Counted from the first letter of the stretch, positions 1 to 8,995 are shown. The stretch: DNA of 20,517 bases from Priapulus caudatus (GCF_000485595.1 NW_014577284.1:274984-295500), one strand, 5' to 3'. Notes: generated from the sequence alone by a model not told the origin. Numbers and translations: made by a program.

Positions 1-37
1 CCGATATATCGAACCGTACTCAGGGTACCCTCCGATA

Positions 38-75
38 GTACCCTGGGTGACATATAGTCCCTCTCAGCATTAGTG
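38..75 (+). repeat. Partial copy of an inverted-repeat element end
   Basis: Positions 38-75 closely match 14104-14139: both run from GTACCCTGGG through a GACAT core to GAGCATTAG or CAGCATTAG. At 14104 this sequence is the outer part of a 62-bp inverted-repeat arm. The window therefore seems to begin inside a second copy of that family. The upstream bases (GAACCGTACT, then GGTACCC) also resemble the inner part of the family near 13970. Confidence 0.55.
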
Positions 76-193
76 CGGCTAATAGCCTCTAACTTGCGCC
101 ACGCTGCTCGCTTATATATGGGACTTGATATCGGAAATACAGAACAGACCTCTTCGCATAGACAATTAAATTGTTACATAGGATTTTTTTTAT

Positions 194-240
194 AATCTGA
201 AGCTATTCTAGGAAGCGCTATTCTAGAATAGAGTCAGATT
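194..240. repeat. Imperfect hairpin
   Basis: The arms 194-210 and 224-240 are reverse complements at 15 of 17 positions. The centre includes the 14-bp palindrome CTATTCTAGAATAG (218-231). No function is inferred. Confidence 0.6.
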
Positions 241-544
241 GAGAAGATTTCTAGAGTGCAATCTATTGGTCTAGCCTTCGCCCTACTGTAGCACAACGTG
301 TCGAGGCTGTAAGACGGAGAGACTATAGCGGTTCTCCGGTGTTCTGTACCGCGTCAGCGTAACACGAGTGCACTCCAAGGTCAAATCGTAAGTCAGGCTT
401 GTTTTCTAAACATGGGCTAGAGACGTTGGCACGCGCGCTACACCCCATAGCTCAGCCTGTGTGCATGTGGGCTGCCAGCACGCCTATGATTCACGCGTTC
501 ATACAAGCGACCGGGAATGAATTTATTTTTACTAGAAACTAAGA

Positions 545-606
545 CAAGAGTAGATAATAACTATTATAATATCTACTCTTGACTAAGATCGTATACAATT
601 GTATAC
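545..606. repeat. Hairpin followed by 16-bp palindrome
   Basis: CAAGAGTAGAT (545-555) is perfectly complementary to ATCTACTCTTG (571-581) around a 15-nt AT-rich loop. Ten bases later comes the perfect palindrome GTATACAATTGTATAC (591-606). They may be transposon remnants; nothing shows a function. Confidence 0.65.
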
Positions 607-672
607 GCTTTTGGCTATAAGCGCAACATGAGTGCGTGCGCAAGCGTGCTTGCCGCCGAACTTCGGCTAACG

Positions 673-860
673 CTCCATTAGGAGTGTTCCCAACTTTGAT
701 ATCATTAATGATTAATGATTAATTATTGATAATCCTAACCCTAACCCTAACCCTAACCTAAATGACATTAAACCACAAACTAATATGATTTTAACTATAA
801 ACAATATATATGTTATTATGACCATTAATGACATTAAAGTTGGGAACACTCCTAATGGAG
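673..860. mobile_element. MITE-like inverted-repeat element with telomere-like core
   Basis: The terminal inverted repeats are 673-709 and 824-860, 37 bp each with two or three mismatches; the outer 25 bases (from CTCCATTAGGAG) match perfectly. The 114-bp interior holds four CCCTAA-type repeats (734-760) and otherwise AT-rich sequence with no ORF. This is the layout of a non-autonomous DNA transposon. No clear target-site duplication was seen, so the superfamily is undetermined. Confidence 0.7.
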
Positions 861-1383
861 TATCACCCCGAACTGAACTTCCGATTTGACTGTACAGCCC
901 TGCATGATACTTAATTACTTATTAACATTCGATGCGTGTCCGCGGCAGTTTTTTTTGCTCCACTTGATTAGCCTCCTCTTCGTGTCCGCTTTCTCCATGC
1001 TAAACTTATAACTTTCCATAATATTTATAATGGCCAGGTTAAGATTGATTGATGAAGCCTGTTCGTATGCACTCGATTATCTGAGCGTGATCATTGCTTT
1101 CGGCTCATGCCCCGGCATTTCGGCAATTTATAAGAATTCGTAACCGTGCAGCCGCAATACAGCCAGCATGCACCCACATCTACAGATGATGCTTTCGCCA
1201 TATACGGGCTAATTTATCAGCCACTAGCCAGCTGCCGATCTGCTGTTTCCCTAATGAGACATAACATCATGCAACCTATTCGATGTCCAACGCACTATAT
1301 AACCCAGACGGAGATGAAGAAGTCGTTAGAGCAACACTGCATGCAGATTCTTATTGGCGCATAAATTGTGTCAATTTATATAC
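861..1383. other. No recognisable gene
   Basis: This lies where further minus-strand STYXL1 exons would be expected, but nothing matching the rest of the rhodanese-like domain or the phosphatase-like domain could be found. A minus-strand open frame at 915-1076 was considered and rejected. The stretch may be intron. Confidence 0.5.
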
Positions 1384-1406
1384 CCTTGCCCGGAGAGGAT
1401 ATAGAA
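1384..1406 (-). CDS. Tentative fourth exon of STYXL1-like gene
   Basis: On the minus strand a pyrimidine-rich tract ending in CTTAG precedes 23 bases that continue the phase-1 frame of the previous exon as VLYPLRAR, followed by a GTATAT donor. The phase fits, and LYP-LR resembles the ALYPFLR-type stretch late in MKP-type rhodanese domains. The exon is very short, and the part of the domain expected in between is missing, so this may be coincidence. Confidence 0.25.
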
Positions 1407-1487
1407 CTAAGAAGAGAATATGTTCAGTAAAGGATAACAGAAACACAAAAGGGTTTAGAGGACGAAACCGTAGCATGTCTTAATTAC

Positions 1488-2182
1488 CATCCGAGTTCAG
1501 ATCGCTGGTATTTCCGTCGTAAACTACAACGCACATCTGGCATTCCAACTGCGTGTCACACGGTGGTACAAACTCCACCGAGTCCGTCTGCAATTAATCG
1601 AAGGTGCGCATCGATTAGCGCAATCAATGAGAACTACACGCGCATAGCGATGCATACGTACACGCGCTCGTTTACATGCAACGTGCTTTGCATTATTTTT
1701 TATGGCTTCCGAAAGTTTTTGCCATGGCCATCAAACTCAATAAACACACGATGCAGCAAACCAAAGATTTCGTTACTAACCTGGAGCACATTCCGCGCGG
1801 TTATTATGTGATCCTCCGCATATGCAATCTTATCTCGGGCATCTAAATAAAATTCGATTGTTAACTAATGCTTGTTATGCAGCCATATGTCAATATTATT
1901 GCAACACATTATTGGTAACCAATAGCTATTTAAGTTTTCAATATATAAGAAAACGTTTGTATTTTTTGTACAGCTCGTGACTACGTTTTGGTTTAGGCTT
2001 TAGAATTATGTGTAAATTTTTAACTTATTTGTTACTACAAGTATGGTGTTAGAATTCATTATAAACATACCCAGTAATAGAAGATAATTCGGGTTACTCA
2101 AGTATACAAACCGCCCTTCTTGGTTAATATAGTTGAATAAATCGGTTAGTTCTACTAAAGTCACTTCCGATTGTAATTTCAT
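1488..2182 (-). CDS. STYXL1: STYXL1 (MK-STYX) orthologue, 5' exons, partial
   Basis: Three minus-strand exons join in consistent phase: 2182-2071 (starts at ATG; donor GTATGT, phase 1), 1842-1781 (acceptor TTTAG; donor GTTAGT, phase 0) and 1587-1488 (acceptor TTGCAG; donor GTAATT, phase 1). They encode about 91 residues. Successive stretches ELTDLFNYINQ, NPNYLLLLDARDK, YAEDHIITA and LECQMCVVVYD follow the order of the N-terminal rhodanese-like (CH2) domain of MK-STYX, a catalytically dead dual-specificity phosphatase relative reported to act in stress-granule and mitochondrial apoptosis signalling. The match to family members is from memory. The start has A at -3. The gene is head-to-head with POLDIP2, with 122 bp between the ATGs. 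The phosphatase-like half was not found, so the gene either continues left of the window through a long intron or is broken. A different rhodanese-containing DUSP is a less likely alternative. Confidence 0.8.
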
Positions 2183-2304
2183 GATGACTAAGCTAATGCT
2201 AATCACTATTGGCAACAGTCTCCTCAGAAACGGCTAAAACCCGCGATATTGTAAAATCGATGCTATATATTTTAGCCAACAGGTGGCAGTAATGGGAGGC
2301 CAAA
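2183..2304. promoter_or_regulatory. Bidirectional promoter between STYXL1 and POLDIP2
   Basis: The interval separates two divergent start codons by only 122 bp, so both 5' UTRs and the shared promoter must lie here or overlap the exons. It contains an inverted CCAAT box (ATTGG, 2208-2212) and a CTCF-like site at 2276-2289. The POLDIP2 start lies in CAAAATGGCTGC, similar to the YY1/TISU motif (CAAGATGGCGGC) found at starts of many nuclear genes for mitochondrial proteins with very short leaders. An out-of-frame ATG at 2292 opens a 16-codon uORF ending at 2342, if transcription starts upstream of it. Confidence 0.7.
2276..2289 (+). promoter_or_regulatory. CTCF-like binding site
   Basis: CCAACAGGTGGCAG agrees with the CTCF core consensus CCASYAGRKGGCRS at 13 of 14 positions; only the A at the fourth position differs. 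It sits 15 bp upstream of the POLDIP2 ATG within the divergent promoter. CTCF is conserved in bilaterians, but a single motif match is not proof of binding. Confidence 0.4.
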
Positions 2305-3939
2305 ATGGCTGCTGCGTGTACCCGAGTTACGCATCAGTGTAGAATATTACTAAAAACAGTTTCTAAACAAGGGCAAAATTCTCGGAGACTTGGAACAAGG
2401 TAGGTTATAATCCATAAATGGCACTGGTATCGTTGATGCCAATGATATTGTCAGCACCGCTTGTGGGAACCAAAGCTAAAGGTGTGTCGTAATCCTGCAG
2501 AGTCTAGACTCTAGTCTAGGGTCACCGCCAAGCGGCCAAGCTAGTACTAGTAGTAGTACGGGTAGTACCTAGTAGTAGTACTAGTAGTAGTACGGGTAGT
2601 GCAGATAAGGTCTATGTCCCCCTGACCTCTGTTTGACCTGGCTCGTTTAGCTATTTCTGACTAATATATATAAGGTTACGGTTAGTCAGAAATAGCTAAA
2701 CGAGCCAGGTCAAACAGAGGTCAGGGGGACATAAACCCTACGAGCCACAGGCACAGGCACTTGGAATGTCTCAATAAAACAAATTAAGGGTAAATAAACA
2801 CGAAATGTACCAAAGTCTTAATGTTTCTCTACTCTATTTCGCCTATAAGTATAATCACCTGTAAATGCCAGTCAAATGCTCATCTGCAACACGCAAGTAC
2901 ACCGCACGCCCGCACTGTGCACAAACAACATGAATAAGAGAGCAGGTAGGAAAGTGTGATCACAAAATTCGCTCAACGCTCGCTTCATTTCACACCTTCA
3001 CAGCGCAAATACACATCCAACAGCTTCCATCTTGGTATCCATGTGTACATAAATATGTTCACTTGTTCGAATTATAACGCTGGCCTTTGTTCATACCTAC
3101 TCCCGCCAGAGATATCTCGTGAAATCCTGCAGGAAATGTTCTAGGCAGCTATCCGCGCGCTATAGTACTAGAGCTAGTTCATTACTTGATAGAAGCAACA
3201 ATTTTCTCTAGCCTTAGTTATATATTGATTACTAAATCTATAACTTTCAATTTATAGCAGGTTAACAGAAGTAGGGAAACTTGTATTGCCGAAACCAGAA
3301 GCAGCTAAATATGTTACTGGAGAGGTAAGTAGATGAACACATAGTACATCATTATCTGGTAATGAATTAACCCTCTAAGCTGTGTTTCCGGATTTTCACG
3401 AGACATAATTTTTGTGGCATATTATTTCAGTTTTTTAGTTAGCTATCATAATGTCCTTTGTTATATTTATTTTACAAGTATACAATTTTCATATATAAAA
3501 AAATTACATCATTGATCATATATAACAAAATGACATCATTACATGGACGATTCCTCACACAAATTTTTGTCTTATTCTGTAGCTGTTTCTTCACAAAGTG
3601 TTTGGGTACAGAGGAGTAATTCTCTTCCCATGGGAGGCACGGGTGTATGACAGAGATGCACAGAGTCAGGAAAGGTGAGGCCCCTGCGTGATGTAGCATG
3701 TATGTAAAATAACTTCTCATTTATAACAGCAGCTTCATAAACTCTACATGCTTTATGAATAAATTAAGAGTGTGGATCCTTAAATATATGCTTCTAAATA
3801 TTTGTTACCTTGTTTAAGGCCCCCCACTAGTGGTTCATATGCCGGACAGGAAGTTAAAAGCAAGACACACTCCTACTACCAAGTATTGATCGACAGCCGG
3901 GACAGTCCATATATTGTGAGCATGAGTGGTATAACCTGT

Positions 3940-4022
<83 letters not shown>

Positions 4023-7000
4023 GCATATATATATGAAATGTACATTTGTACTGTTCACGCAAAATCGTTTCTAAAAGAAATTTAGTTGCCAGTGTTGTTA
4101 ATGTTGATACAACAGCATTAAATGGTTCTTTCCCTTGTTGTACTTCAGCGAGCACAAACAGAGGCTGTGACGTTTCTAGGTAACCAAGACAACAGCAGGT
4201 CTTTGTATGCCATACCAGGTGAGAGATTTCAGCATACCTGTCCACTACTCATCTTAGCAGCCAGGATGATTGCTATTGAACACTGCAAATATGTCAAAAT
4301 AATTGTGGCTAAAATGTAATTCTTACTATTCTTACTACTAATGTGAACTGGTAAGTTGTTGAACTTATAATATACAGTATCAGGAGCATTGACAGACTCC
4401 TGACAGTATTATGCTTATAAAGATTGAAATATTTGTGTAGCAAATTAATCAAAAATTATTGTTTACAACCCCACTTCTTTCCAAAATGCTGGGTTGATCA
4501 CCTAACAACAATATACCTTTTAAAGATGTTGTGAAACGTATGTATAATATAAATGTGTCAAAAAGGTATAGATGCTCTAGATAGACTGGTATTATGCCTG
4601 GAACTTATACTGGAAAATAGTTTCAAAGTGTTTACTTCCAGTCTAAATCTGCTGACTTTTTCTCTGTTACAGGGTTAGATTATGTAAGCCACGATGACAT
4701 TTTGCCTTATCACACGACAGAGAAAAAGCCTCTTGTCCACGAACTGTTTGATCGATTTCTCGTACCCACAGAGGAGGGCAGTGGTTAGTATTTGGTGGTG
4801 ATTCGGGCAGTACAGAGATGAAGAAACACTATGTAATGCACATGTTCACACATGCCTTCCACCCTGGGTATTCAGCCATCTCTCACACTTTCCTTACCCC
4901 CACAGCCATTTCTCACGCCTCCCCCATCCCCACAGCCATCTCTCATGCCTCCCCCACCCCCACAGCCATCTCTCACGCCTCCCCCATCCCCACAACCGTC
5001 TCTCACTCCTCCCCCACCCCCACAACCGTCTCTCTCTCACGCCTCCCCCACCCCACACGCCTCCCCCTCCCCCATGCAAATATTCGCTCTGCGCACGTTT
5101 CCACCCACGTTCTGCGTAATCGGCTCGTGCTTGTTTACCTGCAGAGACGCAGTTCACGATGCGTGACACACTACGAGCGTGGCAAGATAAGAATCATCCG
5201 TGGCTAGAGCTGTCCGACGTCCACAAGGAGACGACCGAGAATATCCGAGTCACTGTCATCCCATTCTACATGGGTTCCCGAGTGAGTTGCGATGTTAGCA
5301 GCAGCCAGTATACCTTTGTACTTCAACGAATTCAGCGTGCAGGGTAAAAAATTAGGGTCGAAATTGAGAAAAAAATTCTACTTTTTTGTTAGAAAGTTGG
5401 TCGTCAAAATTTACTTTTCCGACACAGGTTTTAAGATTTTCTAGGTAAAATAATTCACCAGGTGCATGACTGCTATTTCTAGCCACAAGTTTATGTACTG
5501 TCTCACACTAGAGCATGTATTTATCAAGGCTAGTTAACATATCAACAAAAAACACTGAGGGATTGGCTGTTTTGAAAAAAATGTTTTTCTCCAAAATCTT
5601 CCACAGCAAAAGTGCAATTTCATTTTTGTGGTAGCCTATCTACTTGTCCCGAAAAATTGGAAATATGTTCATTTCTACCCTTGACAGTGCTTGAGCATTC
5701 GTACCAAAATCTTTTTTGTTTGGCCGGGGGCTTTTTACCACTTGGCGTGAGCAGTGGACATGAATAATGTGAAATAATGGTACTGACTATAAATAATTAT
5801 ATTAAATCTAGCCCAATGCAGTCTCATTGGGAAATTTACCCTTTAACGCTTAATAAATGACTGAATTATGCGTGCCGGCATGTATTCTCATGTTATCACG
5901 CTTGTCCTTGTGTTACAGGAAGCTCAGAATACTCATGTGTACTGGGTAAGTACCTGTAACGTTTACTGTGTTATATTTCCAGATTAAACCAATAACACTG
6001 CTTTGTCTTTATGCTGTTTATTTACCCGCCATAATAAGAGCCTCGATTGCAATAGCTCATCTCCTACACCAACTCCATCTACCGACTGTAATTAGTATCA
6101 ATTGGAACACTAAATATATGGATGGGTTATACACTACAGTACCTACTTACTCTACTTCATATGACATCACAAAGAAATCTGCATCCTTGTTGTCCTATTC
6201 ACGTTAAAACTTGTCTCATGGTTCGACTTGTTAACCAATTGCTCAATAACTCGTTATTCATTCGTTAGTTGATTTAGTTCGCCTACTAATTATTCATGAG
6301 GTGATCAGTCCCTATAGCTAAGGTTTGATGATTGGCCAGTCGTTTATTATTTCGCTCGTGCGTGGCTTTATTCTAGTGGCGATATTGCATCCGACTGGAG
6401 AATCTGGGCGATGAAGTCGTACAGCTGAGAGAGCGGCACTGGCGCATATTCAGCCTATCTGGCACGCTGGAGACGGTGCGAGGTCGCGGGGTCATCGGAC
6501 AGGTACATGATGACATCCAGTGAAAAAAATACACGGGGGCTCGGGGCGATTTAGCCCCCGAAATGCCAAAAATAGCTCCGGAAATGCCGAAAAATAGCCC
6601 CCGTAAATTTGCATAGAGTTCAATGCAAACCAAATTTTAGAATGCTATTTTCATGCACGCGAGCTTGAAAAGTAGCCCCCGAAAAATAAATTATATTTTT
6701 TTCCCCGATGACATCACCACCGCTGCAACCTGTGCAGTCAGCTGCTGGTGTTCCGACATCTACACGCGATAATGAAGATAATTAGTTCGAAAATCTTAAT
6801 TGAGGGGCTATTGTTCAGAAGTCGGACCTCGAGTGAAAGAATCCATCATTAGTTTGTCAGGTCACCGCAGGTCGCATTTCGTATGTAGCATTTCGTTAAT
6901 TTCGAAAATGAACAATGGCACATCTTTCCATAATCTGGAGTCGGGGATGTAGTTAGTTGATGATAATTATTGCACGTGTGCAGCACTTTGGAATACGAAC

Positions 7001-8436
7001 TGATCAGACGATGTAGTCTTGAAATATTTCTGAACTCTGCCTTGAGGTTTTCCGCTGCTACCACCTACTACTGCAGCTATCGCTGGAAATACACGTGTGT
7101 ACAGTAGTTTGGTGAGTGAGAGAACAGAGCCAGAACGATGTCAGTGAATGTGTATCGCATGAGGAGTCCTCGCACGAGTGTTCGATGTATGTCGTTGCAT
7201 TACAGGAACCACTACTGACAAAACAGCAGTCGGCCTTCCAGTATAGCAGTCACGTATCATTACAAGCGCCAAGTGGTCACATGTGGTGAGTTAACCAGTT
7301 TCACAGTCAGCTTTTGAAGTAAATATCACTCCGTTGGCACGTTTAAAATGGCCTCAATACTTAATGCTGTGGTATCGCTGTTAAAATAGTAAGCAGAACG
7401 TGAAACTAGTTTGGATGAAGGGCGTCGGAACTGTCGCGGAATTTTTTTCAGGCCATAAATTTTCCGTAACCAAAACCTTTCAATAATTTATACCGGCCTT
7501 TTGGCCCGGCACAATACCATCATGTAGTATACGTGTATCTAGGCCCCTAATAAGCGGACGAACACAGGGTCAGATGAGTCAGGTCAAGCGGCGTGTACGG
7601 GGGGGGGGCGCCAGGGTCCAGGACCCCCCTGCTCAGCGCGGGCAGAAACTCATCTGAGGGGGTCTAATTTCAAAATTTCCTTGCCCAAGACTCCCCCCTT
7701 CGCGTGCTCGGCAAGTATAGTCTTAGGCGGTTAGCCCCCCCCCCCCCCCCCGCGGTCCAAATCCTGTACACGCCCCCTGCAGGTCACCTGTAGCTATAAA
7801 ATTTTATGATCCAGAACTCTGGCACACATTCCTCTGCTCCCCGTCTACTCCTGATTCTATGCAGGCAGCATGCCGTTGCGTTATATTGAGGGAGCATGCT
7901 TTGCCCGGGGTCACGCTAAATCACAATGCTCAGAATGCACCAGAGCCCACCATTTGCCATGTAGATTAAAAAATTTTCACGGGGGATGGCATGCCCCCAG
8001 ACCCCCCTAGGATGGCTTCGCCTCCCCGGGGCTCGCCCTATAAGCCAAAGCCGCGGCACTATTTTATTGCTTCTGACGCCTTTGGTTTGGATGGAGTTGT
8101 CCTCTAAACCTAGTGCATGTGAATTCTGTGCATAGAACTTTCTGAGTGAGAACTGTTCTATTGCACGTATGGATACAGCACAGGACAATTTTGATGCCAT
8201 CTGCAGTCACATTTTGGCCATAGTATTCAGTGTTTGATTCGAAAAACCAATACTAACCAAACCGTGGCATTGCTAATGATATAACTAAGATTGTCATATA
8301 TCTGTGCTTCTTTTATTGTAGGGGAACTTTCCGTATGGAGAGACAGGATGGTTATTCCTTTGACTGTAAGATCCCTCCTTTCTCACTAGAAAGCAAAGAA
8401 GATAGTTCCTCGTCAACACCTACAAACTTTACCTGA
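2305..8436 (+). CDS. POLDIP2: POLDIP2 orthologue, complete, 11 exons
   Basis: Exons: 2305-2399, 3261-3324, 3583-3674, 3831-3915, 4149-4218, 4673-4783, 5145-5281, 5919-5945, 6377-6502, 7206-7285 and 8322-8436 (TGA 8434-8436). All junctions are GT-AG, phases agree, and the total of 1002 nt gives 333 residues (human about 368). The N-terminus (MAAACTR, then basic and acid-free) looks like a mitochondrial presequence. Residues about 50-190 are the YccV-like domain (LFLHKVFGYRG, LFPWEARVYDRD, YYQVLIDSRD, EAVTFLGNQDNS). Residues about 205-320 are the ApaG/DUF525 domain (VTVIPFYMGSREAQ, WRYCIRLENL, SGTLETVRGRGV, YSSHVSLQAPSGHMW, IPPFSLES). In mammals PDIP38 binds DNA polymerase delta p50, PCNA and PrimPol, and in mitochondria the CLPXP protease; those roles are inferred here from homology. 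The C-terminus (SKEDSSSSTPTNFT) is diverged. Exon 8 is only 27 nt. The introns carry a 51-bp inverted repeat, an (AG)n tract, a minisatellite and MITEs. Confidence 0.95.
2545..2600 (+). repeat. Two-copy TAGTAG-rich tandem repeat
   Basis: A 22-nt block (TACTAGTAGTAGTACGGGTA plus GT) occurs at 2545-2566 and again at 2579-2600, a 34-bp period, in POLDIP2 intron 1. It directly precedes the 2613-2733 inverted repeat and may belong to the same insertion. Confidence 0.65.
2613..2733. repeat. Perfect 51-bp inverted repeat in POLDIP2 intron 1
   Basis: Positions 2613-2663 and 2683-2733 are exact reverse complements separated by a 19-nt loop (2664-2682). The outer ends read TATGTCCCCCTG and CAGGGGGACATA. 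The lack of any mismatch implies a recent insertion or active correction. The end sequence is shared with the inverted repeat at 13863-14147. In the pre-mRNA it would form a long hairpin. No target duplication was found. Confidence 0.85.
3941..4018 (+). repeat. (AG)39 microsatellite
   Basis: An uninterrupted AG dinucleotide run of 78 bases lies in POLDIP2 intron 4, 25 bases after the donor at 3916. On the minus strand it reads as poly-Ser-Leu, which creates false ORFs. Confidence 0.95.
4873..5075 (+). repeat. 30-bp pyrimidine-rich minisatellite in POLDIP2 intron 6
   Basis: About six degenerate copies of a 30-bp unit of the form CACAGCCATCTCTCACGCCT plus CCCCCATCCC fill the second half of the intron and end about 70 bases before the true acceptor at 5144. 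Most units carry a C-rich tract ending in CACAG, that is, a 3' splice-site look-alike on the transcribed strand. Both strands are open for over 90 codons here, which is an effect of the composition and not a gene. Confidence 0.85.
6509..6715. mobile_element. Small MITE with 9-bp target duplication in POLDIP2 intron 9
   Basis: GATGACATC occurs at 6509-6517 and 6707-6715, flanking a 189-bp insert. The two insert ends are imperfectly inverted: an A-run then CGGGGGCT on the left, and AGCCCCCG then a T-run on the right. The interior repeats TAGCCCCCGAAA-like motifs. There is no ORF. A 9-bp duplication is typical of Mutator-like elements, but the family is not proven. It sits seven bases into the intron from the donor at 6503. 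Confidence 0.6.
7580..7786. mobile_element. Small MITE with 7-bp direct repeats in POLDIP2 intron 10
   Basis: CAGGTCA at 7580-7586 and 7780-7786 flanks a 193-bp segment whose ends contain inverted GGCGTGTAC (7590-7598) and GTACACGCC (7766-7774), each next to G or C homopolymers of about ten bases or more. There is no coding capacity. Homopolymer lengths may be unreliable. Confidence 0.5.
7930..8060. repeat. G/C-run repeat fragment
   Basis: A segment with GCATGCCCCCAGACCCCCCT resembles part of the 9001-9289 element (CCCCCAGACCCCCC preceded by an AATTTT-type stretch), suggesting a decayed relative in intron 10. Its ends could not be defined. Confidence 0.3.
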
Positions 8437-8822
8437 GAGTACCATCTGTTACTTGTAAGAGAGTTTATGATACTACCTGTAAGAGGTTTTCTCGGTGCTG
8501 CAGCACAAGCTGGGAATGTTTTATGCATAATTATTGTAACCTGCGCGCAAAGAATTTCTTGAATTCACGAGCAATATGAAACTGACTATATTTTAACCTT
8601 ATCACTGTTATGTGCTGATTTCACGTAGACTTAGCTGCAAAGTTATGTTGCTGTTAAATGTCGGGGCTATGAACATTGTCGAGCATGTCTTGCGCTCATG
8701 TTTCATGTGCTATCTCACAAAGGATTGCAGGTCTCGGCTGCTAATGGCTGCTGTGTTTAACACATCAAATAGATTAAGAACAGATCATGGTTGTTGCAAT
8801 CTGTTTGTGTGTGTATTTATGG

Positions 8823-8828
8823 AATAAA
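8823..8828 (+). terminator. POLDIP2 poly(A) signal
   Basis: A canonical AATAAA lies 387 nt after the POLDIP2 stop and is followed by TG-containing sequence. The 3' UTR would run from 8437 to about 8850. A 71-codon open frame in it (8612-8827) has no recognisable content. Confidence 0.65.
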
Positions 8829-8995
8829 AATATGTAAATTGTGGCATTGATCCTGCTGTAGATGAGCCATTTGCTATCGTTTTCATAACCTTGCATAAAG
8901 ATGTAGACGCTAATTATGATTAGTACAGTTATTATTAATAAGCCTTAATAACATGTTAATGAACGATAAAGGCTACATGTGGCTACGTTAGTAGG

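Larger units (their letters stand above)
1..672. other. Non-coding stretch with small palindromes
   Basis: No exon or RNA gene was recognised on either strand. The stretch lies downstream of the minus-strand STYXL1 exons, so it could be an intron of that gene or intergenic. It contains hairpins at 194-240 and 545-581, a palindrome at 591-606, and at its left edge a partial copy of a repeat found again near 14100. Confidence 0.6.

Noticed and set aside
915-1076. Minus-strand open frame including MESYKFSMEKADTKRR
   Set aside because: It looked protein-like and lies where STYXL1 exons are expected, but matches no part of that protein I know, and no good donor follows.
1141-1200. Minus-strand HGYEFL, resembling the GGYE-F motif of MK-STYX
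   Set aside because: The frame stops at once and no acceptor-donor pair gives a consistent phase, so it is most likely chance.
3835-4245. 136-codon minus-strand frame with a Ser-Leu run
   Set aside because: It is the reverse of the (AG)39 tract plus POLDIP2 exons 4 and 5, which are securely coding on the plus strand.
4818-5207. Pro/Ser-rich and Trp-Gly-rich frames on both strands
   Set aside because: They follow from the 30-bp pyrimidine-rich intronic minisatellite; only the exons at 4673-4783 and 5145-5281 are supported by homology.
6373-6633. 86-codon minus-strand frame
   Set aside because: It is the antisense of POLDIP2 exon 9 extended into the adjoining MITE.
7916-8200. 94-codon minus-strand frame in POLDIP2 intron 10
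   Set aside because: It crosses a G/C-run repeat fragment, and no motif or splice context supports a gene.
8612-8827. 71-codon plus-strand frame after POLDIP2
   Set aside because: It lies in the 3' UTR, ends at the AATAAA region and has no recognisable features.
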